NCBI GenBank assembly: GCA_041686855.1
Contig: JAWLDA010000010.1
Coordinates: 95,416 to 159,415, forward strand
Length of the DNA stretch: 64,000 bases
Direction of reading: 5' to 3'
Origin: JAWLDA01 sp041686855
GTDB lineage: Bacteria; Bacillota; Limnochordia; DTU080; RSA5
Shown here: positions 24,108 to 32,468 of the stretch, piece by piece
How positions within the stretch are numbered: the stretch's first letter is position 1
How the letters are laid out: every line of letters starts with the position of its first letter
Notes under the pieces: model-generated
Databases searched by the model: none
What the model saw: the letters and a program-made list of their open reading frames with translations, nothing else
What the model was told of the DNA's origin: nothing
Made by a program: the position numbers and the translations under genes

Positions 24108-26153
24108 TTAGATGAGCCACCTTTTTTGCGTTGATTCGCATACGTCTTTATCAGGATTCGTTCCCTTCGGTTGCAACACCTTGGAGGGGCGTTCCCCAAG
24201 AGGGAGAATCAGGGTGACGGTCGTCCCTTGCCCGGGGGTGGAGCGCAACGTCAAGGTTCCGCCCGCCTCCGCGGCGCGGGCCTCCATCATCCGCAGGCCC
24301 AACCCTGCCACTGTTGCGGATGGATCGGACGCGGGCGGTTCAAAACCCTTGCCGTCATCGCTGACACTTAGACGAAGCGCTCTCGTGGACTCTATACCGA
24401 TGTCGATGACTACGAGGCGAGCCTGGGCATGCTTACGAATGTTGCCGAGACACTCCTCAACGATGCGGTAGGCGCACAGGCGCAGGGATGGTGGAATCCG
24501 AGGAGCCGTCCTTGTATCCGCTACAAGGTCCAATCGGTCCAGCTGAGTCACCTCGGGGGCGGCGTTGACCGAGATTTGGAAGGCATCGGCAAACTGACTT
24601 GCCAAGGAACGTACGGCAGGAAGGAGTCCGATGTCGACCACGGACGGATGCAACAGGTGACTGGCCCGACGAATATCGTTCTCGCGCACCTCGTTGATTT
24701 CATCGTAGATATCGTCAAGGCACCTCCCCGGTGGCTCGCCTCCCTGCTTAAGCGTTTCACCGGCAAGTCGGAGCTTGTGCATGATCAGGTTGAGTCGAGT
24801 CTGTACGTGACTGTGTAAAAACTCGGAGACCTCGCGGCGCTCCTTCTCGTCCGCTCGTGAGAGCAGACGACGGGAGGCCTTCAGAGCCTTGACGAGAGCG
24901 GCTTCATTTCTAAGCGCCTGCGCAAACTCTTGAGCTTGTATGAGCGCTTGGGACATGAGGAGCGCGAGGTAACCAAAGGGAATGAGGTTCACGCTCTCGG
25001 TAAGGCGATGGTATAAGAGGATGTCGAATCCCACGGTGATGACAAGGATGATCCCGCCACCGAAAAAGATGGCGCTGCCCGGCCGGTTGCGCGTGAGGGC
25101 CAAGATTGCCGCGCCAATGAAGTAAACGATGAGGATCGAGAGTCCGACTAAGACTGATGGGAGGAGTCGTGAGACGAGCTCCACCGGAAAGAAGAGGGTG
25201 ATAAAGACAAGTCCTGTACATGCCAGAAGTGTCGCTTGGACGACGGTTCGGGAGACTTCGTGGGGCCACGTGGCCCGCAGGAGCTCTGTCACGGCCCCTA
25301 TCGCCGCAAAGCCCGCCACGTACTCTACCCGGAGCTGCCACTCCCACGAAATGTCGAGTAGCGATTCGAGGATGTGATCGCCCATGATCATCGTACGAGT
25401 CGCAATGCAGAGACCAAACAATCCAAGGAGCGCCGGTTTGGCGGTCTCTCGTCGCAATCCGTAGAGGAAGAAGTGGTAGAGCGCAATAATCCCGAAGCCA
25501 CCGATCAGCAAGAGCTTGACGCTAAGGCGGACCAGCAACCACGTTTCGACGTGTGCGGCTTTGCCGATCATGGGGCTGTTCCACATGCCGCCGACGCGGT
25601 GGGCAAAGTTGGCGATTTGGACAACGAGCTCGACCCTTGGGGAAGTGGGGGTGAAGCGAGCGAGGACGGAGCGGTACTCTGGAGTATACCGTTCGCGCTC
25701 TGTGGCGACCACTCCGTTCTGCGCGACGAGCTCGCCGTTGATCCACATGCGGTACGCCGTCTGTTGGTAAGGAATGTATAGGGCGAGTGGCTCGTGCAGG
25801 AGGTCGACGTCGAATTCTAATCGGTAGGTGGCATACCCGTATCCCGGCAGGGTTTGCCCTTGCAATTGGACGGCATTCCAACCGCCAGGCACGCGCACAT
25901 GTGCGTCAGGGAGGGGCGGCGTGGCTGAAACGAAGTCCTCTGGATCATACAGGTGTTCCCAGTAGAACTCCCAGTCGCCCGAGAGACGGGTGATACCCTC
26001 GGAGAGGAGCACCTCTTTACCAGTTGGGAGCCGGCCCTGCTTGGACATAGGATCGCTTGCATGTGCGTGGGCACAGAGGCCGACCAATAGGAGCAGGCAG
26101 AGCAACATCGTGGCGATGGGGATTCGGTGCAGCCGTACGGTGGTACAGACCAC
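24108..26153 (-). CDS. 7TM sensor histidine kinase (7TMR-DISM type, HisKA_3-like)
   Basis: A signal peptide ending CAHAHAS is followed by a periplasmic beta-sandwich of the 7TMR-DISMED2 type (SGDWEFYWEHLYDPEDF, VPGGWN, ALYIPYQQTAYRMWINGELVAQNG), seven membrane helices, and a cytoplasmic kinase. The phosphorylated His is probably in EFLHSHVQTRLNL; the ATPase domain shows ECLGNIRKHAQ (N box), SDDGKGFEPP (G1) and TVAGLGLRMMEARAAEAGG (G2). The extracellular fold is carbohydrate-binding-like, suggesting a sugar or wall-derived signal. GTG at 26153 gives a sensible signal peptide and lies 13 nt after the regulator stop; the frame stays open further upstream, but that part overlaps the regulator gene. 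Confidence 0.86.
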   Translation of the reverse strand: MVCTTVRLHRIPIATMLLCLLLLVGLCAHAHASDPMSKQGRLPTGKEVLLSEGITRLSGDWEFYWEHLYDPEDFVSATPPLPDAHVRVPGGWNAVQLQGQTLPGYGYATYRLEFDVDLLHEPLALYIPYQQTAYRMWINGELVAQNGVVATERERYTPEYRSVLARFTPTSPRVELVVQIANFAHRVGGMWNSPMIGKAAHVETWLLVRLSVKLLLIGGFGIIALYHFFLYGLRRETAKPALLGLFGLCIATRTMIMGDHILESLLDISWEWQLRVEYVAGFAAIGAVTELLRATWPHEVSRTVVQATLLACTGLVFITLFFPVELVSRLLPSVLVGLSILIVYFIGAAILALTRNRPGSAIFFGGGIILVITVGFDILLYHRLTESVNLIPFGYLALLMSQALIQAQEFAQALRNEAALVKALKASRRLLSRADEKERREVSEFLHSHVQTRLNLIMHKLRLAGETLKQGGEPPGRCLDDIYDEINEVRENDIRRASHLLHPSVVDIGLLPAVRSLASQFADAFQISVNAAPEVTQLDRLDLVADTRTAPRIPPSLRLCAYRIVEECLGNIRKHAQARLVVIDIGIESTRALRLSVSDDGKGFEPPASDPSATVAGLGLRMMEARAAEAGGTLTLRSTPGQGTTVTLILPLGERPSKVLQPKGTNPDKDVCESTQKRWLI

Positions 26154-26166
26154 GCGCTGGCCGCTT

Positions 26167-26883
26167 CTAATGATCCGAGAAGTGTCCAAGATCAATGGGA
26201 AAACGCTCCGATAAGTACCGCACGACCGCTTGGACGCGCGGCTGGGTGAGATCCGAGTGCTCCAAACCCAGCGTTTGATAGATGCGCGACAAGTGGTTGT
26301 CGACCGTGCGCGTCGAGACAAACAACTCCTGTGCGATCGCCGCATTTGAGTATCCTTGGACCACCAAGTCGAGAATCTCGCGCTGTCTGTCGGTGAGCTG
26401 AGCGAGGCTGCCGCTAGGCTCTTGGCCGGTGGCGAGGATCTCCTTGTCGATCACGACGGCGCCCTCGGCGCTCCCGACAATCGCCCGCTGTAAGGCATCA
26501 AAGTCGGTGACGCTCGTCTTTAACAAGTAGGAGTAGCCCCGGCGATCAAAGAGCTCGAGCGGGGCGAGCAGGCTGGGAAGTCGGTGGTTGCTTAAAAAAA
26601 GGATGCCCAGATCGGGCTGGAGGGCCCGGAGTTGGAACGCCGTCTTGATACCGTTCATCCCGTCGCCTAACTGCACGTCCAACAACGCTACGTGGATCGA
26701 AACTCCGGAGTCACGGTACTTCTGGAAGGCCGACACGGCGGATTCGCCGTCCGCAAAGGCGCCGCATACCTGGACGACGTCCGAGTGGGAACAGGTGCGC
26801 GCCAAAAGATCCCGGAAGAGGGGCTCGTCCTCCACAATGGTGATATTCACACTGCGCTGGGATTCAGTGAACGCTGAGGCCAT
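26167..26883 (-). CDS. NarL/LuxR-type response regulator
   Basis: The 238-residue regulator has a receiver domain with acidic EDE at 18-20, the phosphoacceptor Asp69 in ALLDVQLGDG, and a serine/lysine pair in FLSNH and LKTS. A LuxR-type helix-turn-helix follows (LTDRQREILDLVVQGYSNAAIAQELFVSTRTVDNHLSRIYQTLGL). It should be phosphorylated by the sensor kinase encoded just downstream. The ATG at 26883 is behind AGGTGG; a longer open frame to 27189 has no matching family sequence and is rejected. It heads a regulator-kinase-SDR operon. Confidence 0.9.
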   Translation of the reverse strand: MASAFTESQRSVNITIVEDEPLFRDLLARTCSHSDVVQVCGAFADGESAVSAFQKYRDSGVSIHVALLDVQLGDGMNGIKTAFQLRALQPDLGILFLSNHRLPSLLAPLELFDRRGYSYLLKTSVTDFDALQRAIVGSAEGAVVIDKEILATGQEPSGSLAQLTDRQREILDLVVQGYSNAAIAQELFVSTRTVDNHLSRIYQTLGLEHSDLTQPRVQAVVRYLSERFPIDLGHFSDH

Positions 26884-27264
26884 AACGAGCAATTCCACCT
26901 TAGGCAGTCTCGACCCTGCGAGCGAAAGGCGCCTCCGACCGAATTTCGAGCACAAGTTAGGTACTACTACTCTAGCGCGATCGTGGAGATCCGATAAAAT
27001 AGAGACGAATGATCCTTGCACGCTTCCGGGGGGGCGTTTATTCCTCTTGTGGAATAGGCGTATGGGGTGCGAGGAGACGGCCACGTATGTGGAGCGTGTC
27101 GCCGTTTGGTGCGACGTGATTCGATTGTTCGGCCCGAAGTAGCATGGGGGCGTCGCCCGCTTCGGAAAGCGGGTGAGGGCGCCAGACACCCCCTTGCTAC
27201 TTCCGGGGGTGTGTACGGCTCGGGGGGAAGCGCCCCAAAATCGGCTCTAAAACAACGGGATTGG
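26884..27264. other. Intergenic region with a large bistable inverted repeat
   Basis: GAAGTAGCATGGGGG (27136-27150) and CCCCCTTGCTACTTC (27189-27203) are complementary except for one base, and flanking CCC/GGG extends the stem. The CCCCC arm can instead pair in ACACCCCC (27186-27193) with GGGGGTGT (27205-27212). A third hairpin, CCCGCTT/AAGCGGG, lies inside. The two main stems are mutually exclusive, as in an attenuator. The structure lies upstream of the plus-strand CDGSH promoter and 250 bp upstream of the minus-strand response regulator, so it could be part of that operon's leader or an independent RNA. No gene is seen here. Confidence 0.6.
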
Positions 27265-27296
27265 TTGAAACTGGCACAGTGAACCGGTATACTGTG
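27265..27296 (+). promoter_or_regulatory. Promoter and overlapping operator of the CDGSH gene
   Basis: TTGAAA (27265-27270) and TATACT (27288-27293) are 17 bp apart. CACAGT (27275-27280) and ACTGTG (27291-27296) form an inverted repeat that covers the spacer and -10, a position suited to a repressor. Confidence 0.72.
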
Positions 27297-27356
27297 TCTT
27301 AAACGCGCGCATAGTGGTCTGTACATGAAGGTACTGCGCAGAAAGGATGGATCTGC

Positions 27357-27554
27357 ATGTCCGATGCAAACATCAAAGTGCGTGACGACGGACCCCTTTT
27401 AGTGAGTGGCAATGTGACCCTTGTCGACGCTGAGGGAAACGCTTTCGAGACCAAGGAGCAGTTTGCTCTTTGTCGGTGCGGTTTATCGGATAACAAGCCA
27501 TTCTGTGACGGCTCGCATAAGGGAAAGCTCGAGAGTGCGCCTAGGGCTAAATAG
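27357..27554 (+). CDS. CDGSH-type iron-sulfur protein
   Basis: This 65-residue protein ends with the CDGSH motif: Cys39, Cys41, Cys50 and His54 in CRCGLSDNKPFCDGSH, the three-Cys-one-His ligand set of a labile 2Fe-2S cluster. Bacterial stand-alone members are small soluble redox or cluster-transfer proteins. The ATG follows AAAGGATGG and the gene has its own promoter. The stop codon lies within the stem of the terminator shared with the convergent gene. Confidence 0.92.
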   Translation: MSDANIKVRDDGPLLVSGNVTLVDAEGNAFETKEQFALCRCGLSDNKPFCDGSHKGKLESAPRAK

Positions 27555-27568
27555 CCCTAGGCGTTTTT
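27538..27568. terminator. Bidirectional terminator containing both stop codons
   Basis: CGCCTAGGGCT (27538-27548), loop AAAT and AGCCCTAGGCG (27553-27563) form a perfect 11-bp stem followed by TTTTT. The plus-strand CDGSH stop (27552-27554) and the minus-strand stop (27557-27559) both fall inside it. A-rich sequence is not obvious on the other side, so it is strongest for the plus strand. Confidence 0.92.
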
Positions 27569-28354
27569 CAATTCCACTCGGTCAATGCCGTCGATGCACA
27601 TGAGCGCCTGGTGGACGCGGTCGCGAGCCTCTTTTGAGTCCCACTCCCCGATCACTTCAGCGGTTCCCTTGGCCACGGAAACCTGTTGAAACACAAATCC
27701 AATCAAGCCGGGATGGCGGATCAGAAAGGCCTCCGCTTCGATGGAGAGCAGCGCGTCCATGTCGGGCCGGCCGAAACGGCGCACCAACCTGTCGTGGAAC
27801 ATTTGCCAAATGCCGTCGACAATGTAACCTACCAGTGGCGTGCCGAGACCAAGGAGCCAGAGAATGGGTCCCGTATTCTCGTCGCCGAGACCAACGAGTA
27901 AGACCACGCCCAAACCGGCGACGGTGGCAAAGCAGGTATTAAAGCCTACCGTCATGTTTCCGACGGTGACATAACGCTTGGTCCTTGCCGAGAGGCGGCG
28001 AAACCAAGCGAGTGTAAGGCCGACGAGACCGGTCCCCAAAATCAACCCCGGGATGCGTGGCGCCAGGTGCGAAAGTGAGGAGGCGTCTGCTCCCGACCCG
28101 ATGCTCATCCACGTGATTGCGGAGTTCAAGACGTAGAGCGCGAACGGGATCGACCACAATAGGATCCCGGCAAACGCCCCCGTAAGCAAAGAGAACCACC
28201 CCGGTGCGTGGGCAACGATGACGTCCACGATCGTGACGGCTGAGAAGCCGCGTCCAAACGCTTGAGCGTCCATCGAGACGTTTGGAGCGCCCATTCCTAA
28301 CCCGCCCATTCCCATCGTCCAGCGAGTACCCCCTTGCACTAGCGGTAAGGACAC
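27557..28354 (-). CDS. Multi-spanning membrane protein with a C-terminal BON/HMA-like segment
   Basis: This 265-residue protein is not assigned to a family. It starts with a Gly/Met-rich stretch (MGMGGLGMGAPN) and has about four hydrophobic helices between residues 50 and 190 (for example GWFSLLTGAFAGILLWSIPFAL and FATVAGLGVVLLVGLG). The soluble C terminus, with EVIGEWDSKEARDRVHQALMCIDGIDRVEL, resembles a small alpha-beta domain of the BON or heavy-metal-associated kind, but metal-binding cysteines are missing. The start GTG 28354 is uncertain; ATG 28315 is an alternative. It is convergent with the CDGSH gene. Confidence 0.6.
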   Translation of the reverse strand: MSLPLVQGGTRWTMGMGGLGMGAPNVSMDAQAFGRGFSAVTIVDVIVAHAPGWFSLLTGAFAGILLWSIPFALYVLNSAITWMSIGSGADASSLSHLAPRIPGLILGTGLVGLTLAWFRRLSARTKRYVTVGNMTVGFNTCFATVAGLGVVLLVGLGDENTGPILWLLGLGTPLVGYIVDGIWQMFHDRLVRRFGRPDMDALLSIEAEAFLIRHPGLIGFVFQQVSVAKGTAEVIGEWDSKEARDRVHQALMCIDGIDRVELKNA

Positions 28355-28468
28355 ATCTCAAGGTATGAGCTTCGTGTCATTTGATTCTCACTCCTGTATC
28401 CGCCCTGTTTCAGTCCGGCCTCAGAGGTCCTTTGCCCCGAAGTGAACACGCTTTGAGACGTCGCCCTA

Positions 28469-28496
28469 TTGAGCAATTTGCCGATGCGAGTAAAAT
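28469..28496 (+). promoter_or_regulatory. Probable promoter of the solute-binding protein gene
   Basis: TTGAGC (28469-28474) and TAAAAT (28491-28496) are spaced by 16 bp, 117 bp upstream of the start codon. The rest of 28355-28613 shows only a short CGTGAAAATCACG dyad. Confidence 0.45.
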
Positions 28497-28613
28497 GTCC
28501 GACGAATTAAAGGTGTTCGCATAACGAGCGTGAAAATCACGAGACACCGTTTAGACCGGCGATGGCCAAGAGAGCCTCGTCGGCAATCCCAAGGAGGAGA
28601 AAGGTAGGATACG

Positions 28614-29891
28614 ATGCGGGGTCGACGTGCTGTTGGAAAGGCAGGGTACATTTTTACGCTGCTGCTGTTGTCTGCGCTGTTGCTGGCGCCGGTGACGCAC
28701 GCGCAAGAGCGGACATTGGAAGTGTGGGATTGGTGGAGTCCGAGTGTCATGGGGGCTGCCATCGCCGATTGGTGGGATCACGTCATTGAGAAGTTTGAGG
28801 CAGAGCATCCCGGCGTCAAGGTTGAGGTGCGCTTCGTCTCAGGTCTGTACGATCAGTTGGTGGCTGCATCGGCTGCAGGGATTGCGCCGGACGTCACGCA
28901 GATCTCCGTCTCGTACGCGCGGGATCTTCACGACGCAGGCCTCTTGCTTCCGCTGAACAGTTACGTCGATAAGACGCCCGAATTGGCGCAGTCGCAGTTC
29001 TTCCCCTTTGCGCGACTCTTCAACGCTAAAGATGGCGTGATCTACGCCATTCCTCACAACGTCGACAACAACTCGATTCACTACAACATTGATCATTTCG
29101 AGGAGGCGGGACTCTCCTCCGATCGCTTCGCCATTGACTCATGGGACACATTCCGTGACTACGCAGACAAGCTGATTCGGGTCTCGGGTAATGGCGATGT
29201 GATTCGCTCCGGTTTCGCGACCACGATCTCGACGGTGCCGTTCCAAAACTGGCTCTACGCCAACGGCGGCAACTTCTACACAGCCACGCACGACGGCGTC
29301 GAATTCGGTAGCCGCCAAGGTGTCGAAGCGCTTGAGTTCCTCGTCGACATGTACAACCGCGGACACCGGGCGCCGGCCGGCACCGGAAACCTTATCGCCT
29401 CCGGTCGCACCTCGATGGCTCTGGAGTCGGGGTACGGCACTCGTGTCATTGCGGAGAACCCCGAAGCCAACTTCGGCATGACCACGTTGCCGCCGGGCCC
29501 CAGTGGCGATCGCCGAGCTGTGACGGGCTGGGTAAACATGATCGCGATTCCTAGCGGCTCCAAAAACCCTGACCTGGCCTGGGAGTGGGTAAAGTACTTC
29601 ACCAGCCTCGAGGGTCAGACGAAATTCTTCGAGATCTACGAGCGTGCAGGTATTCCGCGCTTCGACTTCTTTGAGACGGATGTGTGGTCTGCCTACACCC
29701 GCCGTTATCCATTCGTCGATGTGTTACCGCACTTGCTGGAGTCGGCGCGGGAGTACCCGTTCCTCAAGTACCGGGATATCAACAGTACGTTGGCGCCCCT
29801 CTTCCAGCAGGTCACTGCGGGTGAATTGGCGCCCACCGCTGCTCTTGACGAGGGTCAGCGGCTCGTCAACATTCTCTTCGAAGACGAGTAG
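28614..29891 (+). CDS. ABC transporter sugar-binding protein (extracellular solute-binding family 1)
   Basis: A signal peptide (FTLLLLSALLLAPVTHAQ) precedes a 400-residue type-B/family-1 solute-binding fold. Typical elements are LEVWDWWSPSV..., AEHPGVKVEVRFVSG, AASAAGIAPDVTQIS and a C-terminal AVTGWVNMIAIPSGSKNPDLAWEWVKYFTSLEGQ. Such periplasmic proteins bind mono- or oligosaccharides for an ABC importer. The start is well placed behind AAGGAGGAGAAAGG. No permease or ATPase gene follows, so its transporter must be encoded elsewhere. Confidence 0.9.
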   Translation: MRGRRAVGKAGYIFTLLLLSALLLAPVTHAQERTLEVWDWWSPSVMGAAIADWWDHVIEKFEAEHPGVKVEVRFVSGLYDQLVAASAAGIAPDVTQISVSYARDLHDAGLLLPLNSYVDKTPELAQSQFFPFARLFNAKDGVIYAIPHNVDNNSIHYNIDHFEEAGLSSDRFAIDSWDTFRDYADKLIRVSGNGDVIRSGFATTISTVPFQNWLYANGGNFYTATHDGVEFGSRQGVEALEFLVDMYNRGHRAPAGTGNLIASGRTSMALESGYGTRVIAENPEANFGMTTLPPGPSGDRRAVTGWVNMIAIPSGSKNPDLAWEWVKYFTSLEGQTKFFEIYERAGIPRFDFFETDVWSAYTRRYPFVDVLPHLLESAREYPFLKYRDINSTLAPLFQQVTAGELAPTAALDEGQRLVNILFEDE

Positions 29892-29948
29892 GAGCATCGC
29901 CAAAGCGAGCACGCTGCACGTTGTTTAAGGGTGACATGCGGTGAGAGA

Positions 29949-29987
29949 CGTGGGGGCGGCCGAGAGTGGTCTGCCCCCACGCTTTGT
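29949..29987 (+). terminator. Terminator after the solute-binding protein gene
   Basis: CGTGGGGGC (29949-29957) pairs with GCCCCCACG (29973-29981), followed by CTTTGTT. Confidence 0.65.
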
Positions 29988-30013
29988 TGGGCTACGGCAA
30001 AAGGGGCGGGAGT

Positions 30014-30802
30014 ATGAAGCACATCATCATGGCGGATCTTGAGGGTGCGACCGGGGTCGAACGGTTTAATCAGACCTTGCCTGACGAACCGTTCAAGCGG
30101 CCGGCAATGCGGCAGCTTACGCGGGAGGTGAATGCGTGCATTCAAGGAATCTTTGACGCGGATGAGGACGCTTCAATTCTTGTGATCGATCGACACTCTG
30201 CAGGTATCCTACCCGACGAGTTGGATCGACGTGCCCGTTATGCGCTTTGGGGTGAAGCCCGCGGGATCATTCGCCCGCATTACGCCGGTTTTGACACCTA
30301 CCTTTACGTAGGACAACACGCGATGGCCGGCGTCCCCAACGCTCCGCTCGCTCATACAGACGCCTCCAAAAGTGTCGTGTACAAGCGGTTCAACGGTGTC
30401 TTCGTTGGTGAGTTTGGTGTGGAGGCGATTCGGGCCGGCCATCACGGTGTGCCGATTATATTCTTCTCGGGGGATGATAAGGGGTGCGCAGAGGCCCGCG
30501 GCTTGGTTCCCGGCATCGTCACGGTCGCCACCAAGTGGGGGGAAGGGTGGCAAAAGGCTCGCCATCTCGATCCTGACGAGGTGTGCTCCGAGATATACAA
30601 ACGGGCGTGCAACGCAGTTCAAAACTGGCGGTCGATACGACCGGTGCGCGTCCAACCGCCGTATACGCACGAAATCCGGTTTTTGCACCCCCGCGACTTC
30701 TCCGGACACAGCATCCCCGATGTGAGGGTGACGCAGCTCGATCCGTTTACCGTCCTCTTTCGCTTCGACGATTTGGACAAACTGCAAGTGACGGACTTCT
30801 AG
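30014..30802 (+). CDS. M55-family D-aminopeptidase (DppA-like)
   Basis: The 262-residue protein matches the M55 family of zinc D-aminopeptidases, whose Bacillus prototype DppA forms a decameric barrel and releases D-amino acids from wall-derived peptides. Expected metal and active-site residues are visible: Asp8 and Glu10 in MADLEGATGV, His61 in IDRHSAG, His102 in GQHAMAG and Glu133 in VGEFGVEAIRAGHHGVP. The ATG at 30014 follows a GGGGCGGGAG tract. It may recycle D-amino acids, which could link to the diaminopimelate dehydrogenase gene at the left end, but there is no direct evidence. Confidence 0.88.
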   Translation: MKHIIMADLEGATGVERFNQTLPDEPFKRPAMRQLTREVNACIQGIFDADEDASILVIDRHSAGILPDELDRRARYALWGEARGIIRPHYAGFDTYLYVGQHAMAGVPNAPLAHTDASKSVVYKRFNGVFVGEFGVEAIRAGHHGVPIIFFSGDDKGCAEARGLVPGIVTVATKWGEGWQKARHLDPDEVCSEIYKRACNAVQNWRSIRPVRVQPPYTHEIRFLHPRDFSGHSIPDVRVTQLDPFTVLFRFDDLDKLQVTDF

Positions 30803-30869
30803 GTTTAGATAGCATTTGGGACTTGGAGCGTCTCATCCCAAAGTCATGCTCACCGAGGAGGTGGAGCTC

Positions 30870-31178
30870 TTGGCGATTGTAGCCGTCAGCATTGCGCCGC
30901 TTGGAACGGGCCAACCAGGAGTAAGCCGGTACGTCGCAGCGGCAGAGCGGGTCCTGCGAGACGACGGGCGGGTTCGCTACCGACTCGATCCGATGTTTAC
31001 GACGATCGAGGGTGACCTCGGCACGATCTTTGAGGTTGTCGAGAAGATGCACGAGGCCCTCTTCGACATGGGGGCCGTGCGGCTGAGCACCGTGATCAAA
31101 GTGGATGAACGACGAGACAAGCAGGTAAGAATGGAAGAGAAAGTGAGTGTTGTCGAACGTCTCTTGACGGAAGAATAA
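30870..31178 (+). CDS. MTH1187/YkoF-type thiamine-binding protein
   Basis: This 102-residue protein has the compact ferredoxin-like fold family signature AIVAVSIAPLGTGQPGVSRYVAAAERVL and a later LDPMFTTIEGDLGTIFEVVEKMHEALFDMGAVRLSTVIKVDERRD. MTH1187 relatives form tetramers and bind thiamine or similar ligands. TTG at 30870 is chosen because GAGGAGGTGGAG precedes it and it reproduces the normal family N terminus; ATG 30846 would add eight extra residues. Confidence 0.85.
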   Translation: MAIVAVSIAPLGTGQPGVSRYVAAAERVLRDDGRVRYRLDPMFTTIEGDLGTIFEVVEKMHEALFDMGAVRLSTVIKVDERRDKQVRMEEKVSVVERLLTEE

Positions 31179-31182
31179 GTTC

Positions 31183-31605
31183 ATGACTGGGCCCAAGCAA
31201 GATAACCGCACGGGACGTTTCGACGAGCCATCCCAAAAGGGGGCTGACTTTGCGCGCATCCTGGCGGGGATGTGGGACGGGGTCCGCTTACGCTGCCCTT
31301 CGTGCGGCGAAGGGCGAATCTTTGCGCGCGGGTTTGAGACGAACGAACACTGCAGCGAGTGCGGCGCCCCTTTTGAGCGCCCCGGAGAAGGCGACTTTCT
31401 CATGGCTATGATCTTTGCCTATTCGCTCGCCGGCATTGTCGTACTGGCGTTAATTTACGTGCTAAATCGGTATACCCAAGTGGATATCACGATGCAACTC
31501 GCACTCACGCTACCCGTCGGAATTGCGGTGGTGCTGCTTTCGTACCGGAGTGTGAAAGGCATTTGGATCACCCTGCTCATTGCGGTTACCAAGTGGGATC
31601 GATGA
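31183..31605 (+). CDS. DUF983-family membrane protein with zinc-ribbon motif
   Basis: The 140-residue protein carries two CxxC knuckles in RCPSCGEGRIF and HCSECGAPFE, an EGDFLMAMIFAYSLAG segment and two hydrophobic helices, the normal arrangement of DUF983 proteins, which are of unknown function and often near cytochrome oxidase genes. It starts 4 nt after the thiamine-binding protein gene and is probably cotranscribed with it. Confidence 0.83.
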   Translation: MTGPKQDNRTGRFDEPSQKGADFARILAGMWDGVRLRCPSCGEGRIFARGFETNEHCSECGAPFERPGEGDFLMAMIFAYSLAGIVVLALIYVLNRYTQVDITMQLALTLPVGIAVVLLSYRSVKGIWITLLIAVTKWDR

Positions 31606-31691
31606 TGGCAAAAAAGAGGAGGCGCTTGGTCGGGGAGTAAGTAGTAACCCCGAACGACCACTTGAATGACGCAGAACGAAGGGGATTTCCA

Positions 31692-32462
31692 ATGCAATTA
31701 GGGCTCGTCACGTACCAGCTGGCACAGTCATGGGAGATCGACACGATCATTCAAAACTGTTCGGAGACGGGATTTAGCGCCGTTGAGCTGCGCACGCAGC
31801 ATGCGCACGGCGTCGAACCGGAGATGCCCAAAGCCGCCAGGTCTGAAGTGCGCAAGCGCTTTGAGGACTCGTCCGTGCGACTGGTCGGTCTGGGAAGCAC
31901 CTGTGAGTACCACGCGGTCGACCCCGCTGAAGTGCGTACGCAGATCGAGACAACGAAGCGCTTTGCTGAGCTGGCGGCCGACGTCGGGGCGATCGGTGTA
32001 AAAGTCCGTCCCAACGGCCTGCAGGAGAAAGAGGGTGTCGCCAAGGAGGCGACTCTCGAACAGATCGGACGTTCGTTGGCAGAGTGCGGTGCGGCGGCGC
32101 AGGATCTCGGCGTCGAGGTTTGGCTCGAAGTGCACGGCCGGGACACGGCGCATCCCCCGCACATTCACCGGATCATGGAAGTTTGCGATCACCCTTCAGT
32201 TGGGATCTGCTGGAATTCTAACCCTCAAGACGTCGTCAATGGATCGGTGGCTGAGTACTTCGAGCTGCTCCGGCCATGGTTGCGTTCTTGCCACATCAAC
32301 GAGCTTTGGAAGCCGGAGTATCCGTACGCGGAGCTCTTCTCGCTGCTTAACCAGGCCGGCTACGATCGCTTCACGCTTGCTGAGATTCCAGAGAGCGCTG
32401 AGCCAATCCGTTTGATGCGCTACTACGCGGCTCTGTGGAACGCGCTGCAGCCAAACGCGTAG
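31692..32462 (+). CDS. Sugar phosphate isomerase/epimerase family protein
   Basis: This 256-residue xylose-isomerase-like TIM barrel begins MQLGLVTYQLAQSWEIDTIIQNC and shares that opening with the enzyme at 7755. Metal-binding residues are likely in ELRTQHAHGVE, WLEVHGRDTAHPPHI, ICWNSNPQD and SCHINELWKPEYPY. GAAGGGGA supports the ATG at 31692. It stands alone and converges on the gene that ends at 32469, only 6 bp away. Its substrate is unknown. Confidence 0.83.
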   Translation: MQLGLVTYQLAQSWEIDTIIQNCSETGFSAVELRTQHAHGVEPEMPKAARSEVRKRFEDSSVRLVGLGSTCEYHAVDPAEVRTQIETTKRFAELAADVGAIGVKVRPNGLQEKEGVAKEATLEQIGRSLAECGAAAQDLGVEVWLEVHGRDTAHPPHIHRIMEVCDHPSVGICWNSNPQDVVNGSVAEYFELLRPWLRSCHINELWKPEYPYAELFSLLNQAGYDRFTLAEIPESAEPIRLMRYYAALWNALQPNA

Positions 32463-32468
32463 GGTGCG

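Noticed and set aside
26154..26345. Longer N terminus of the histidine kinase
   Set aside because: It would overlap the response regulator coding sequence in another frame; the signal peptide begins at about 26153.
26884..27189. N-terminal extension of the response regulator
   Set aside because: The extra 102 residues show no family similarity, and a ribosome-binding site and normal receiver-domain start occur at 26883.
27136..27236. Small SRP RNA or 6S RNA
   Set aside because: The conserved GGAAGGAAGCAG-type SRP loop and the 6S open bubble are not present.
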